From assembly GCA_030429545.1 (NCBI GenBank), contig JAUIFF010000007.1, forward strand, positions 248,001 through 312,000: a stretch of DNA of 64,000 nt, written 5' to 3'. Shown in pieces: positions 34,573-43,813 of the stretch (within the stretch, counting starts at the first letter, position 1; every line of letters starts with the position of its first letter). The notes under the pieces are model-generated. The model was not told the origin of the DNA, did no database searches, and worked only from the letters and a program-made list of their open reading frames with translations. The DNA is from Polyangia bacterium. GTDB taxonomy: Bacteria; Myxococcota_A; Polyangia; Nannocystales; Nannocystaceae. A program made the position numbers and the translations under genes.

Positions 34573-35532
34573 ATGCGAAGTACAGATCCCGGGATGCTGC
34601 GCGGACACCTCTGGACCATCGCGCCCAACCTGCGCCACCAACTGCGACCACTGCGGGCCCCGGCGTCCGAGCCGTGGTCGACCATCATCGACGACCCGCA
34701 GGTCGGACCGGTCCAACTCACTGGGGAACTCCAACACACCGCCCAACGCGACGCGATTTGTGTGCTCGTTCACGGGCTCGGCGGCTCGATCGACAGCCAG
34801 TACATGATCCGGGCAGCCAGCGTGCTGAGTGCGCGCGGCGTTGGCTGCCTGCGCCTTGGGCTTCGCGGGGCGGACCGCCAGGGCGACGACTTCTATCACG
34901 CAGGGCTGACCACCGATCTCGAGGCTGCGATCGCCTCGCCGCAACTGGCCGACTACCAACGCGTGTATGTCCTCGGCTACTCCCTCGGTGGCCACATGAC
35001 CCTGCGCAGTGGACTGGCGCCCCAGGATTCTCGAGTACGTGCAGTTGCAAGTATTTGTGCGCCGCTCGACCTCGCCGCCTCGGCCATGGCGATCGACCAT
35101 CCGCGCAGGCGTGTCTACTGCAACCATGTGCTCGCCGGCCTCAAGGAAATCTACCGCGAAGTTGCCGAACGACGCCCGGTGCCAACCCCCTGGCCGATCG
35201 TCGAGCAACTCAAGACCATTCGCGAGTGGGATCGCCACGTGGTGGTCCCGCGCCATGGATTTGCCAGTGTCGATGACTACTACGACAGCCAAAGTGCGGG
35301 CCCACGCCTCGCCGACATTCATGTACCTGCAATGATTGTTGCGTGTACCGGCGACCCAATGATTCCGCCGCCGACACTGCACCCGTCACTTTCAGCACCC
35401 CTACCCGACCATGTGCACACCCACTGGGTTCGCGGCGGAGGTCACGTCGCCTATCCGGCACGGGTCAAGCTCGGGCAACCGGGGCCCCGCGGGATCGAGC
35501 ACCAGATCCTCACGTGGATGGAGCGGCAGTGA
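34573..35532 (+). CDS. YheT-like alpha/beta hydrolase
   Basis: A 319-residue protein. The opening GHLWTIAP matches the YheT/UPF0017 group. The oxyanion strand CVLVHGLGGS, nucleophile GYSLGGH and late His in RGGGHVAYP complete the hydrolase triad (acid probably in CTGDPMIPP). It likely acts on esters, possibly lipids. The frame begins far upstream at 34036, but that part is antisense to the Cys-rich gene; ATG 34573 starts at the family boundary. It is convergent and directly abuts the hybrid kinase (stops adjacent). Palindromes lie at 35040 and 35322. Confidence 0.85.
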   Translation: MRSTDPGMLRGHLWTIAPNLRHQLRPLRAPASEPWSTIIDDPQVGPVQLTGELQHTAQRDAICVLVHGLGGSIDSQYMIRAASVLSARGVGCLRLGLRGADRQGDDFYHAGLTTDLEAAIASPQLADYQRVYVLGYSLGGHMTLRSGLAPQDSRVRAVASICAPLDLAASAMAIDHPRRRVYCNHVLAGLKEIYREVAERRPVPTPWPIVEQLKTIREWDRHVVVPRHGFASVDDYYDSQSAGPRLADIHVPAMIVACTGDPMIPPPTLHPSLSAPLPDHVHTHWVRGGGHVAYPARVKLGQPGPRGIEHQILTWMERQ

Positions 35533-37215
35533 TCACGACTCCTCGGTTTCCGGACCGACTGCCAGGGCCTCGGCGACGGCCTGCCGCAGGCTCGCCACAC
35601 GCACGGGTTTGCTCAAGTACCCCGTCATACCCTGGCTCAAGAACCGTTCGCGGTCACCGACCATGGCGTGGGCCGTGAGCGCAATAATCGGCAGGCGAGA
35701 GGCCGGACCTTCGAGGTTGCGAATTGCCTTGGCTGCGTCGGCACCACCCATACCGGGCATCTCAATATCCATCAGCACCAGGTCGTAGTGGCGAGAAATC
35801 ACCGCGTCGACGGCCTCACGGCCGTTGGTCACCACGTCGACACGATAGCCGACGCGCTGTAAAATTGTACGCACAAGTATTTGATTTTCGGGGTTGTCCT
35901 CGGCCAACAACACCCGGGCCCACCCCTTCTGCGCGGTCGAGATATCACGCCGCCGCGACCGTGGTCGGCCAACGACATCTTCCTTGGTCCGCTTGACCGG
36001 AAACACCAGGGTAAAGGTCGAGCCGCGACCCGGCTCGCTGGCCACTGAGAGGTCGCCGCCAAGCAGGTCACTGAGCGCCTTGCACAACGACAGCCCGAGG
36101 CCCGCCCCACCATAGCGTCCGGCAGCCATCGGCAAATCACCGTCGCTAAACAGATTAAACAGAAACTTTTGTTCCTCTTCGGTGATCCCAATACCGGTGT
36201 CGGTAACCGCGATTTGCAGTTTCCAACCGTTGGCCAGCTCGCCAATAATCGAGACCACAACCTCAACCCCGCCGGTTTGGGTGTAGTTGACGGCATTGCT
36301 CAACAGGTTGCCGACCATCTGGCGCAGCCGCGTGGGGTCGCCCATGACCTGGCGCGGGACATTGTCGGCGAGCACCACGGTCAGGCTCAAACCACGTGCA
36401 TCTGCAAGTTTTCGCCAGTCGGCCACCAGTCCGTCGATCACTTCAGCCGGCGAGAACACGACATTTTCGACAGCAAGCCGGCCAGTCTCGATCTTGGCGA
36501 GGTCGACAACATCGCTGAGGATCTGCAGTAGCGACTTGCCGGAGCTTTGGATCCCAGCGACCAACTCGCGCTGTTCCGGGGTCAACTCCTCGGCGAGCAG
36601 CAGTTGCGACAGCCCCAGCACACCGGTCATGGGCGTGCGGATCTCATGGCTGATGTAGGACAAAAACCGTGACTTGGCGTAGCGGGCCGCGGCAACATTT
36701 TGGCTCGCCCGCTCGAGGGCCCGCTCGACCTGCTCCCGGCGCTCAACTTCTCGGCTCCTCGCCAACCGCAGGGCGATCATTTGTGCGGCCAGCCGCAGTA
36801 AGGCCCGCGCCTCGTCACCAAACTGTTGGCTGCGTGAACGCGGTGAGTACAGCCCCAACACCCCGACGAGCTTGCCCGCTTCCCGCACCGGCGTGCCGAG
36901 GTACGCACCGCTGCGACCGAGCACCCCGGCATCCGGCAGACCGACAAGCTCGCGGGAAGCATGGGTGTGGACCAGATAGATCGCGTCGACAAAGCCGCGG
37001 CGGTAGGCAAACCGACAACTCGTGCCCTCGACATTTGCATATGCAGCGTGTGGCATGTGCAACTGCTGGCACAAAACCTCGAGCACAGCGTTGAACCAGG
37101 TTGTTTCATCGGCCTCAGCCACCTGGGCGAGACACGCTGCGAGTGCTGCGACGGCCGGCAGCTGGGGAGCCCCGGAACTCGGCGTCGACGACAGTGTTCG
37201 ATCGCGGGAATTCAC
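35533..37215 (-). CDS. GAF-domain hybrid histidine kinase with receiver
   Basis: About 560 residues. The N-terminal 180 form a GAF-like sensor (YLGTPVREAGKLVGVLGLYS), then a coiled coil, HisKA (YISHEIRTPM), HATPase (NLLSNAVNYT, DTGIGI, YGGAGLGLSL) and a complete receiver (LLAEDNPENQ, LMDIEMPGMGG, SKPV). No membrane segment, so it senses a cytoplasmic signal. GTG 37215 is preferred over the upstream-extended frame (37329) because the extra residues are not domain-like, but this is uncertain. Phosphorelay to a separate Hpt protein is implied. Palindromes lie at 36397 and 37036. Confidence 0.88.
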   Translation of the reverse strand: MNSRDRTLSSTPSSGAPQLPAVAALAACLAQVAEADETTWFNAVLEVLCQQLHMPHAAYANVEGTSCRFAYRRGFVDAIYLVHTHASRELVGLPDAGVLGRSGAYLGTPVREAGKLVGVLGLYSPRSRSQQFGDEARALLRLAAQMIALRLARSREVERREQVERALERASQNVAAARYAKSRFLSYISHEIRTPMTGVLGLSQLLLAEELTPEQRELVAGIQSSGKSLLQILSDVVDLAKIETGRLAVENVVFSPAEVIDGLVADWRKLADARGLSLTVVLADNVPRQVMGDPTRLRQMVGNLLSNAVNYTQTGGVEVVVSIIGELANGWKLQIAVTDTGIGITEEEQKFLFNLFSDGDLPMAAGRYGGAGLGLSLCKALSDLLGGDLSVASEPGRGSTFTLVFPVKRTKEDVVGRPRSRRRDISTAQKGWARVLLAEDNPENQILVRTILQRVGYRVDVVTNGREAVDAVISRHYDLVLMDIEMPGMGGADAAKAIRNLEGPASRLPIIALTAHAMVGDRERFLSQGMTGYLSKPVRVASLRQAVAEALAVGPETEES

Positions 37216-37432
37216 AAATCTTCCACAGAGTAACCCCGAAGCCCGGGTCCCGGAGTGTGGCTGCCAAGTCCTGGCGGATAGCCCCTCCGATTGCGCGACA
37301 ACCTGGTCCGGGCAACTACGCTCCCCCACATCTTTGGGGCTCTGATTCGCGCATCACTTTTTTCTCATCGCCGGTGTAAGGCCGCCGCGGGCAGGTGCGT
37401 TCGCCAGGTGAACGCCACAGGAACTTGTCATC

Positions 37433-38398
37433 ATGTATCGCTCCCGTCTTCGTCGTCTCCGTGCTCTCTCCCTCGCGCTCCTGGCAGCCATCGCCTTTAC
37501 AGGCTGCTCCGGGTCTGCGCAAAAAGAAGCCAGCTCCGTCCAACCGGGCGATGCTCCGGCCACCGTCTCCGTCGGTTCCGCGCCCAGCACCGAAGCCGCG
37601 CCGATGCGGTCCTACGACGCCTCGATGGGTGGCGGTGCCGACATGGCCGAAGCTGCCCCACCCCCCGCCGCGGACGAGGAGATCGCCCGCTACGACGATG
37701 CCGATGGCGAGGCCAGCGTGGGTCAGCACGCTCCCCACCGCGAGCGCAAATCAAGCCCCGGCCTCGGTACTTCCTACGGCGAGCAACGCCACAGCAGCGT
37801 CCGTGAAGTTGCGTTTGCCCGGGCCGACATGCACCACCCCGATGTGATGTTGTCGATGCGCTACAACGACGCCGACGGGGTCGCAGCCATGACCCACATG
37901 CGTACCGGCTCGCCCTATGCCCCGGCGGCCAGCCACGCCCACGGAGAGTTGCGCATGACGTTGCTCGACGAGTACGGCCGCACCCTTCAGGGGGTCGATA
38001 TTTCGGGCGAGACCTATGCGATCGGCCAGACCGGCCAGCGCTATGCCATTGGCATCGAAAACCACACAGGTGAGCGCTACGAAGTCGTCGCCAGTGTCGA
38101 TGGACTCGATGTCGTCGACGGACAAGATGCCCACGTTGGCAAACGCGGCTACATCGTCGACCCGTTCACCAGCTTTGTCATCGAGGGTTGGCGGACCAGC
38201 GGCAACTCGGTCGCAGCCTTCCGCTTTAGCGACATCGAACAGAGCTACGGTGCCAAGACCGGTCGCGCCCGCAACATCGGGGTCATTGGAGCCGCATTTT
38301 TCCGCGAACGCGGGCGACCGACCTGGGAAGAACTCCACCGCCGCAGCACCGCAAACCCCTTCCCCGGCCGCTACGCACCTCCCCCTCCAGGTTACTAA
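37433..38398 (+). CDS. Lipoprotein with conserved C-terminal beta domain
   Basis: A 321-residue lipoprotein: signal MYRSRLRRLRALSLALLAAI and lipobox FTGC. A low-complexity Ala/Pro/Ser/Asp region (about 25-110) precedes a domain with GQRYAIGIENHTGERYEVVA and VVDGQDAHVGKRGYIVDPF. The same motif series (nucleotide-free, YAIxIxNxTGxRyEVVxSVDG) occurs in uncharacterised envelope proteins of proteobacteria. AGGA sits about ten bases before the ATG. It stands alone with its own terminator. Confidence 0.75.
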   Translation: MYRSRLRRLRALSLALLAAIAFTGCSGSAQKEASSVQPGDAPATVSVGSAPSTEAAPMRSYDASMGGGADMAEAAPPPAADEEIARYDDADGEASVGQHAPHRERKSSPGLGTSYGEQRHSSVREVAFARADMHHPDVMLSMRYNDADGVAAMTHMRTGSPYAPAASHAHGELRMTLLDEYGRTLQGVDISGETYAIGQTGQRYAIGIENHTGERYEVVASVDGLDVVDGQDAHVGKRGYIVDPFTSFVIEGWRTSGNSVAAFRFSDIEQSYGAKTGRARNIGVIGAAFFRERGRPTWEELHRRSTANPFPGRYAPPPPGY

Positions 38399-38419
38399 TC
38401 ACGCAATCGGCGAGGCATG

Positions 38420-38446
38420 CCGCCCCCATCCCGGGGGCGGTTTTTT
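38420..38446 (+). terminator. Intrinsic terminator
   Basis: The stem CCGCCCCC/GGGGGCGG with a 5-base loop is followed by six T. It lies 22 bp after the lipoprotein stop: a textbook rho-independent terminator. Confidence 0.9.
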
Positions 38447-38526
38447 AGTTGGCTGCTCGATGCTCGGCTCCAGAGCGAAAACCTAGCACTGGAGAAACAT
38501 GTTTATACATATATATCTACGACCAA

Positions 38527-38729
38527 GAACCGCTGCTAGAAAACGCTGCTAGGCGGCGAGAAACCACATCTCGAAACCACATCTCGAAACCACATCTCGA
38601 AACCACATCTCGAAACCACATCTCGAAACCACATCTCGAAACCACATCTCGAAACCGCTGCTAGAAACCGAAGCCAAAACCCGCTGCTAGAAACCGAAGC
38701 CAAAACCCGCTGCTAGAAACCGCTGCTAG
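38527..38729. repeat. 13-bp-period minisatellite with two unit types
   Basis: Seven tandem copies of AAACCACATCTCG (38561-38651) are flanked on both sides by units built on AAACCGCTGCTAG. Two variants stand at 38527-38552. After the core come one unit (38652-38664), two copies of a 26-bp double unit (38665-38716) and a final unit (38717-38729). Only the 8 bp at 38553-38560 break the phase. The period is not a multiple of three and no gene crosses it. It fills the gap between the terminator and the convergent membrane-protein gene. There are no spacers, so it is not a CRISPR array. Confidence 0.95.
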
Positions 38730-38757
38730 CGATCACCATCGCAGCCAAATACCGGAG

Positions 38758-39414
38758 CTAAATGTGTTCGACAAATCCCAGCTCCGGCGCCACGATTACC
38801 GGAACAAAACCGTCGGTCAAACGCCCGGCCGGCAAGCGGTGGCCGTTGATCACCGCAGTTGCGACAAACACCCGCGCCTGACCACCCGTGAGAGCTTCGG
38901 GGATTGCATGTACACCTTCGATGAACTCCTGACCGACGAGCTTTGCGAGCTGCGGATCGGCCACGCCGGCCTTGAGGGCATCGCACACATTCGCCAGCAG
39001 TTTGCGGTCAAATGCCCGGGATGGTTCGGTGCAAAACACGACCGTCGCCGGGGCGACCACGGTATCGGCCGACCACAGCTCCTCGGGCCCACGCACGACC
39101 TTGGCAAGTACCAGCGGCCCCGCGGTGAGGGCCCGGGTTCGCTGCTTGGTCGAAACGCCCCGAGCCCGCGTGCTGAGCCCGTAGCCAAGCAAAAACAACA
39201 CACCGCCGATCAGCATGTATCCCCACCCCTGCCCGGCCATAAACGCGAGGATGCCAAACACGACAATCGCCAGCGCACCAACCCCGGCCATGGCGTCGCC
39301 TAGACATCCGCGATCTCCCTGGGCGAGGTTTTGCAGGTCGTCGTCGAGTTGGCGTGGCGTCGCGCCGTAGCGCTTGCGGAGTTCGGCCACCTCCGAGGCG
39401 GGTTCGCGCTTCAT
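38758..39414 (-). CDS. Membrane protein of unknown function
   Basis: About 218 residues. Charged N-terminus (KREPASEVAELRKRYG), two adjacent membrane segments (AGVGALAIVVFGILAFMAG, YMLIGGVLFLLGYGL), then a cytoplasmic domain of 130 residues with LTAGPLVLAKVVRGPEEL and a C-terminus GFVPVIVAPELGFVEHI. ATG 39414 is used; GTG 39435 is an alternative. I do not recognise the family. A palindrome (38905) lies in the 3' part. Confidence 0.65.
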   Translation of the reverse strand: MKREPASEVAELRKRYGATPRQLDDDLQNLAQGDRGCLGDAMAGVGALAIVVFGILAFMAGQGWGYMLIGGVLFLLGYGLSTRARGVSTKQRTRALTAGPLVLAKVVRGPEELWSADTVVAPATVVFCTEPSRAFDRKLLANVCDALKAGVADPQLAKLVGQEFIEGVHAIPEALTGGQARVFVATAVINGHRLPAGRLTDGFVPVIVAPELGFVEHI

Positions 39415-39492
39415 CCCGGTCGACCTAGCAGCCACGGGCCCCGGCTGTCAATTCTGTGTTGACAATCGGCCTAGGCCGGGTTTCGCAACTCA

Positions 39493-39508
39493 ATTTGTAT
39501 CAACAAAT
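39493..39508. repeat. Dispersed element, ATTTGTATCAACAAAT form
   Basis: A 16-bp palindrome with arms ATTTGT/ACAAAT around a 4-base centre, located in the gap before the kinase/isomerase gene's 3' end. An identical copy lies at 41794-41809 inside the ABC ATPase gene. Confidence 0.7.
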
Positions 39509-39543
39509 ATTGCCGGCGCGGACACTCACCGGTGATTACTTGT

Positions 39544-41184
39544 CTATTCAAGATCCGTGGCTCGCCGCCCGAGTGCCCCCGAAGGATGGCGCTGGCCGTA
39601 CTCTGCCCGGGTCAGCCCGCGCATGTCCTGAAGCTCACACGAGAGCGCCATCAACACGGCATGCTCCACCAACACGCTCGCCCGAGGGGCCAACCCAAGC
39701 GGCCCCCCCTCGTCCTCGGCCCGGGCGACGAGGGTCCACTCGCTGCGTTTGGCCAGGGCACTTGCGGGATTGCCGGTAACGCCCACAACCGTCGCACCGC
39801 GGCCCAAAACCGCATCGACTGCGCGCAGCAACTCCTCGGTTCCACCCGAGTTCGAGATCGCGATCACAATGTCTCCCGGGCACACCTGGCCGGCACTTCC
39901 GTGGCTGGCTTCGGTCGCGTGCAACACTGTCGCCGGGGTTCCGGTCGAGGCCAACAGCGACGCGGCATAGCTGGCGACATGCCCGGGCTTGCCAACACCT
40001 GTGACATGTACGCGCCCACCGGTTTGTTCGGCCAGCAAGATCCGTTGGGCGACCGACTGCAACACCTGGAGCTGGGGCTCGCGCTGCAACCGTTGCAGGC
40101 TGCGAACTGCGGTGTGGTACATCCGTCGCGCGGCAGCTCCCTCACCCCCGGGCAGGACCCCGCGGCCCGCTGTACCCGGGGCTCGCAGGGCCGCCGAGAT
40201 CTTTGCACCTACAAGCTCCAGCACGCGTTGACGCGAAGCTTCACCCTGGGGGACAGCCCCGATATGTTCGACACAGGCAGCACCACAGGCATTGGCCACG
40301 CGGGCGGCCTGGTCCCACTCGAGCCCCTGGATCCGCGCCGCTAGCAAGCCGCCCAAAAACGCATCGCCGGCACCCGTAGTATCGAGGACCAAACCAACTG
40401 GCAGGGCCGGCACCCGCCCGCTAAATGAGGCCGTCGACAGGGCACAGCCGCGGGCGCCGTCGGTGACAACCACCGCCGTCGAGCCAAATCGATCGCGCAG
40501 GGCCATGGCAAACCCGAGGGCATCGTCGGCCTCGATCCCGAGCCCAGCCAGCGCCCCCTTGGCCGGCTTGAGAATGTCGGCGAGGGCCAGCGCCCGGTCA
40601 AACTGGGCCGGCGTTCCGAGGCTGGCAACAGCATCTGCCCGCGGAATATCGAGGTCGAGCACGGTCACCGCCCCACCGGCTCGCGCCTGCTCCAACACTT
40701 CGATCACACCGTCGAGCGGGACCTGGGAAATCTCTGTAGATACATACTTTGCCGCCCGCAACCAATCGCGATGGTGGTGGCGCAGGTGGGCCGCATCGGT
40801 TTCGGCATTGGTCCCGCGCGACATGTAGATCGCCCGTTCACCCCGGGGGTCGACAAAGATCATCGACACCGCGGTGGCACTGCCATCTTCTACGAGGTGG
40901 GGTGTGATCCCGTGGTTGCGCATGCCCTCGCGGACAACCGTGGCTTCGGGATCGGTCGCGGCTCGCCCCGCCAAACCGACCCGGGCACCCATCAAACTCG
41001 CCCACGCCAAATGGTTGAGCGTCACCCCACCAACGTGCTCGAGGTAGAGACCCCCCTTGCCGGTCAACAGCGATATTTTTTCTTCGGGGCCAATGATTCG
41101 CGGCGTCCGGGCGATGCGATCGACCACCACGCTGCCAACTCCCACAAGCTCGAGCTCGTGTACCGGAGCAGAAGTTCTCGCCAT
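39544..41184 (-). CDS. PfkB-type sugar kinase fused to a SIS sugar-phosphate isomerase
   Basis: A 546-residue two-domain enzyme. Residues 1-320 form a ribokinase/PfkB fold: GGVTLNHLAWASLMGARVGLAG, then VLDTTGAGDAFLGG with the catalytic Asp. Residues about 365-546 form a SIS domain of the KdsD/GutQ type: GVGKPGHVASYAASLLASTG, IAISNSGGTEELLRA and the end HPSGALGRRATDLE. Kinase plus aldose-ketose isomerase in one chain could convert a free sugar to a ketose phosphate; order and sugar are unknown. ATG 41184 is chosen (the frame is open to 41262). It is divergent, 41 bp from the sugar ABC importer, which presumably supplies its substrate. Confidence 0.85.
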   Translation of the reverse strand: MARTSAPVHELELVGVGSVVVDRIARTPRIIGPEEKISLLTGKGGLYLEHVGGVTLNHLAWASLMGARVGLAGRAATDPEATVVREGMRNHGITPHLVEDGSATAVSMIFVDPRGERAIYMSRGTNAETDAAHLRHHHRDWLRAAKYVSTEISQVPLDGVIEVLEQARAGGAVTVLDLDIPRADAVASLGTPAQFDRALALADILKPAKGALAGLGIEADDALGFAMALRDRFGSTAVVVTDGARGCALSTASFSGRVPALPVGLVLDTTGAGDAFLGGLLAARIQGLEWDQAARVANACGAACVEHIGAVPQGEASRQRVLELVGAKISAALRAPGTAGRGVLPGGEGAAARRMYHTAVRSLQRLQREPQLQVLQSVAQRILLAEQTGGRVHVTGVGKPGHVASYAASLLASTGTPATVLHATEASHGSAGQVCPGDIVIAISNSGGTEELLRAVDAVLGRGATVVGVTGNPASALAKRSEWTLVARAEDEGGPLGLAPRASVLVEHAVLMALSCELQDMRGLTRAEYGQRHPSGALGRRATDLE

Positions 41185-41225
41185 GCCCTGTTGTAACACT
41201 GCCGACGATCGTACAGTCGGGATGC

Positions 41226-42830
41226 GTGTCCACCTCCCACGCAGTCCGCCACACATCGACACAGGGCCCTGTCCTCCGCGTCCGCGGGGTCACCAAGGCC
41301 TATGGCCGGCACACGGTCGTGCGCGACGTCGACTTTGAACTTCGCCCGGGGGAGGTCCATGTCGTCACCGGACCCAACGGTGCCGGCAAGTCGACCCTGC
41401 TCAAAATCCTCGCGGGGGTGGTCTCACCACAGGCCGGTACCCTCGAGCTTCACGGGCAAACACGCGAGTTTGTCGGGCCTGCGCAGGCACGCGCGGCCGG
41501 GATCGCTACCGTGCACCAGGAGCTATCTCTGGTCGCTGAGCTGTCGATCCTCGACAACATCATGCTCGCCCGCGAGCCTTTTTGGCTGGGACGTCGCGCC
41601 CGTAAAGAAGCCGCCTTGTCGGTTCAAAAACGACTCACCGAGGTCGGACTCGAGGTCGACGTCGACAGGCTTGTCGGCCAGCTACCGCTCGCGCAACAGC
41701 AACGTATCGAACTCGTGCGCGGGCTTTACGACGGAGCCCAAATCTTTTTGCTCGACGAACCATCGAGTGCGCTGCCGCGGGCCGACGTCATGCATTTGTA
41801 TCAACAAATTAACCAACTACGTGCCGGCGGCTGTGCGGTGCTGCTGATCTCGCACAAACTCGACGAAATCCTCGAGCTCGGCGACCGGGTATCGGTGATG
41901 CGCGACGGTGAAATTGTATATTCATCGAAGATTGCAACCGGTACAGCAAATACAGCAGACGACCAACTACGGCGAGAGATCGTTGCCGCCATGGTCGGTC
42001 AAACCTCGCCCGAGAACGGGCCGGAGCCATCGGCAGGCCCCGCTTGCACGCGCCCACTACTTCGCCTGGTCGCCGCCAACGTGCGCACATCGCCACGTGT
42101 AGGTCCTGTCGACCTCGAACTTGCGCCCGGCGACATCGTGGGCCTCGCCGGTCTTCAAGGCTCCGGGATCCAACCCTTTCTCCATGCTCTCGCGGGTGCG
42201 GGCCCTGGCCTCGACGCTCGCGCGTTCACCCTCGATGGTCGCGCCCTGACCATCAAAACCCCAGGGCAGGCCCTCGCTGCCGGGATTGTGCTGCTGACCT
42301 GCGATCGCAAAACCGCCGGGTTGGTGGGCAGCCTCGGCTCGCTCGACAACACCATGCTGTCGGCGCTCGAGCGATTTACGACCCTGGGTTTTGTGCATCG
42401 GCAACAAGCCCGAGCGGCCGCTGGCAAACTGCTCAAACAGGCCAACCTCGTCGCCGCCGACCTCGATGCGCCTGTCACCACGCTGTCTGGGGGCAATCAA
42501 CAAAAGGTCTACCTCGCCCGCTGTTTGCTCGCCAAACCACGTCTTTTGCTGGTCGACGACCCCGCCCGCGGCGTCGACCTGGCGGCTCGCCAAGACCTGT
42601 TTCGCCTGATTCACAGCCATGCCCAAGCGGGCAACTGCGTGTTGTGGTCGGCCTGCGAACTCTCTGAACTCACGGCCAATTGCCAGCGAATTTTGGCGTT
42701 TCACCGCGGCCGAGTTGTCGGCTGTTTTTCCCGTCCGTTTGACCAAAAGGCAATCGTCGCCGCCACACTCACCGGCGTGCCACAAGCCACGGCATCCGTC
42801 GCCGTCGCCACCACACAGGAGTCCACTTGA
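41226..42830 (+). CDS. Sugar ABC importer ATP-binding protein (RbsA/MglA type)
   Basis: A 534-residue protein with two fused nucleotide-binding domains, typical of carbohydrate-uptake-type-2 importers. Domain 1: Walker A GPNGAGKST, signature region LPLAQQQRIELVRG, Walker B IFLLDEPSSALP. Domain 2: weak Walker A, signature LSGGNQQKVYLARCL, Walker B LLLVDDPARGVD with Asp in place of the catalytic Glu. The start is GTG 41226. It overlaps the permease start by 4 bp. The palindrome-like element at 41794 encodes LYQQINQ. Confidence 0.88.
   Translation: MSTSHAVRHTSTQGPVLRVRGVTKAYGRHTVVRDVDFELRPGEVHVVTGPNGAGKSTLLKILAGVVSPQAGTLELHGQTREFVGPAQARAAGIATVHQELSLVAELSILDNIMLAREPFWLGRRARKEAALSVQKRLTEVGLEVDVDRLVGQLPLAQQQRIELVRGLYDGAQIFLLDEPSSALPRADVMHLYQQINQLRAGGCAVLLISHKLDEILELGDRVSVMRDGEIVYSSKIATGTANTADDQLRREIVAAMVGQTSPENGPEPSAGPACTRPLLRLVAANVRTSPRVGPVDLELAPGDIVGLAGLQGSGIQPFLHALAGAGPGLDARAFTLDGRALTIKTPGQALAAGIVLLTCDRKTAGLVGSLGSLDNTMLSALERFTTLGFVHRQQARAAAGKLLKQANLVAADLDAPVTTLSGGNQQKVYLARCLLAKPRLLLVDDPARGVDLAARQDLFRLIHSHAQAGNCVLWSACELSELTANCQRILAFHRGRVVGCFSRPFDQKAIVAATLTGVPQATASVAVATTQEST
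41794..41809. repeat. Dispersed element, ATTTGTATCAACAAAT form (coding copy)
   Basis: Identical over 16 bases to the intergenic copy at 39493-39508, 2.3 kb away. Here it is read as TTG TAT CAA CAA ATT in the ABC ATPase gene. Confidence 0.7.
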
Positions 42831-43798
42831 ATCTGCGTGAGCTGTGGGACCGACCCCTCGCCCGGGCCTGGATGGCGGTCGCTTTGGTGGGTGTGCTCGG
42901 GTGTTGCTTCCACGCCGACGGGGCATTTTTTCGCTGGCCAACGCACCGCGATATGCTGCGCCAGGTCGCTGTGTATGGCCTGCTCGCCTGCGGCATGACC
43001 CCGGTCATTTTGACCGCCGGCATCGACCTCGCGGTCGGGAGCATCGTCGCCGTCAGTGCCGTTGCCGCGGCCAAACTCATCATCTTTGGCGGCGTCGACC
43101 CGGTCCTCGCGGCGGGGGTTGTGAGCCTGGGAGGTCTTGCCTTAGGAGGCCTTTCGGGGGCTGTGATTGCCAAATTTCGCGTGCAACCGTTCGTGGTGAC
43201 CCTGGCGATGATGGTGCTCGCCCGCGGCCTGGCCAAACAACTTTCGGGGGGCCAAAAAGTCACGGCCTACGCGGCTGGGCTCTCGCCGACCGAAGCAACC
43301 GGCCTGCTTACCGGCCTCGACACGCGACTGCTAGGCGACCAGCTGGCGACGGTGACCGCCATTATGATTGCATGTGCAATCTTTACCTGGGTACTGCTGC
43401 GACGCACCCGACTCGGCCGCCATATCTACGCCGTCGGTGGCAACCCCGAAGCAGCCCGTCTCGCCGGCGTCCCGGTGGGTTGGACGATCTTCTGGGTCTA
43501 CGCCTACTGTGGCCTATGTGCCGCAATTGCCGGATTATGCCAGGCCGCCCAGGAAACCCAGGGCGACCCCGACACGGCCATGGGCTACGAACTCGACGCG
43601 ATCGCCATGGTCGTGATTGGCGGCACCAGCCTGATGGGCGGCCGCGGAGGCGTGGGCCTGACCGTACTCGGCGTGCTCACCATCGGCTGGCTGCAAAAAA
43701 TCCTCAGCCTCAATGCTGTCCCCGAGGCCAGCCGATTGATGGCCACCGGCGTGATCCTCATTGGCGCCATCCTATTTCAACGGCGCAAACACGCCTAG
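42827..43798 (+). CDS. Sugar ABC importer permease (RbsC type)
   Basis: A 323-residue inner-membrane protein with about nine hydrophobic segments and the RbsC/AraH signature GIDLAVGSIVA (about 65-75), GAVIAKFRVQPFVVTLAMM and a late VIGGTSLMGGRGGV. It forms the pore for the adjacent ATPase (4-bp overlap). No periplasmic binding protein is encoded next to it, although every importer of this class needs one; it must be elsewhere or replaced. The gene ends just before a 20-bp triple repeat. A palindrome lies at 43369. Confidence 0.88.
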   Translation: MNLRELWDRPLARAWMAVALVGVLGCCFHADGAFFRWPTHRDMLRQVAVYGLLACGMTPVILTAGIDLAVGSIVAVSAVAAAKLIIFGGVDPVLAAGVVSLGGLALGGLSGAVIAKFRVQPFVVTLAMMVLARGLAKQLSGGQKVTAYAAGLSPTEATGLLTGLDTRLLGDQLATVTAIMIACAIFTWVLLRRTRLGRHIYAVGGNPEAARLAGVPVGWTIFWVYAYCGLCAAIAGLCQAAQETQGDPDTAMGYELDAIAMVVIGGTSLMGGRGGVGLTVLGVLTIGWLQKILSLNAVPEASRLMATGVILIGAILFQRRKHA

Positions 43799-43813
43799 CT
43801 CGAGCGGCGCACA

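Noticed and set aside
38527..38729. CRISPR array
   Set aside because: Units are contiguous 13-mers without unique spacers, and no cas genes are nearby.
42057..42941. Minus-strand frame of 294 codons opposite the sugar ABC ATPase and permease start
   Set aside because: It crosses two well-supported overlapping genes and shows no domain.
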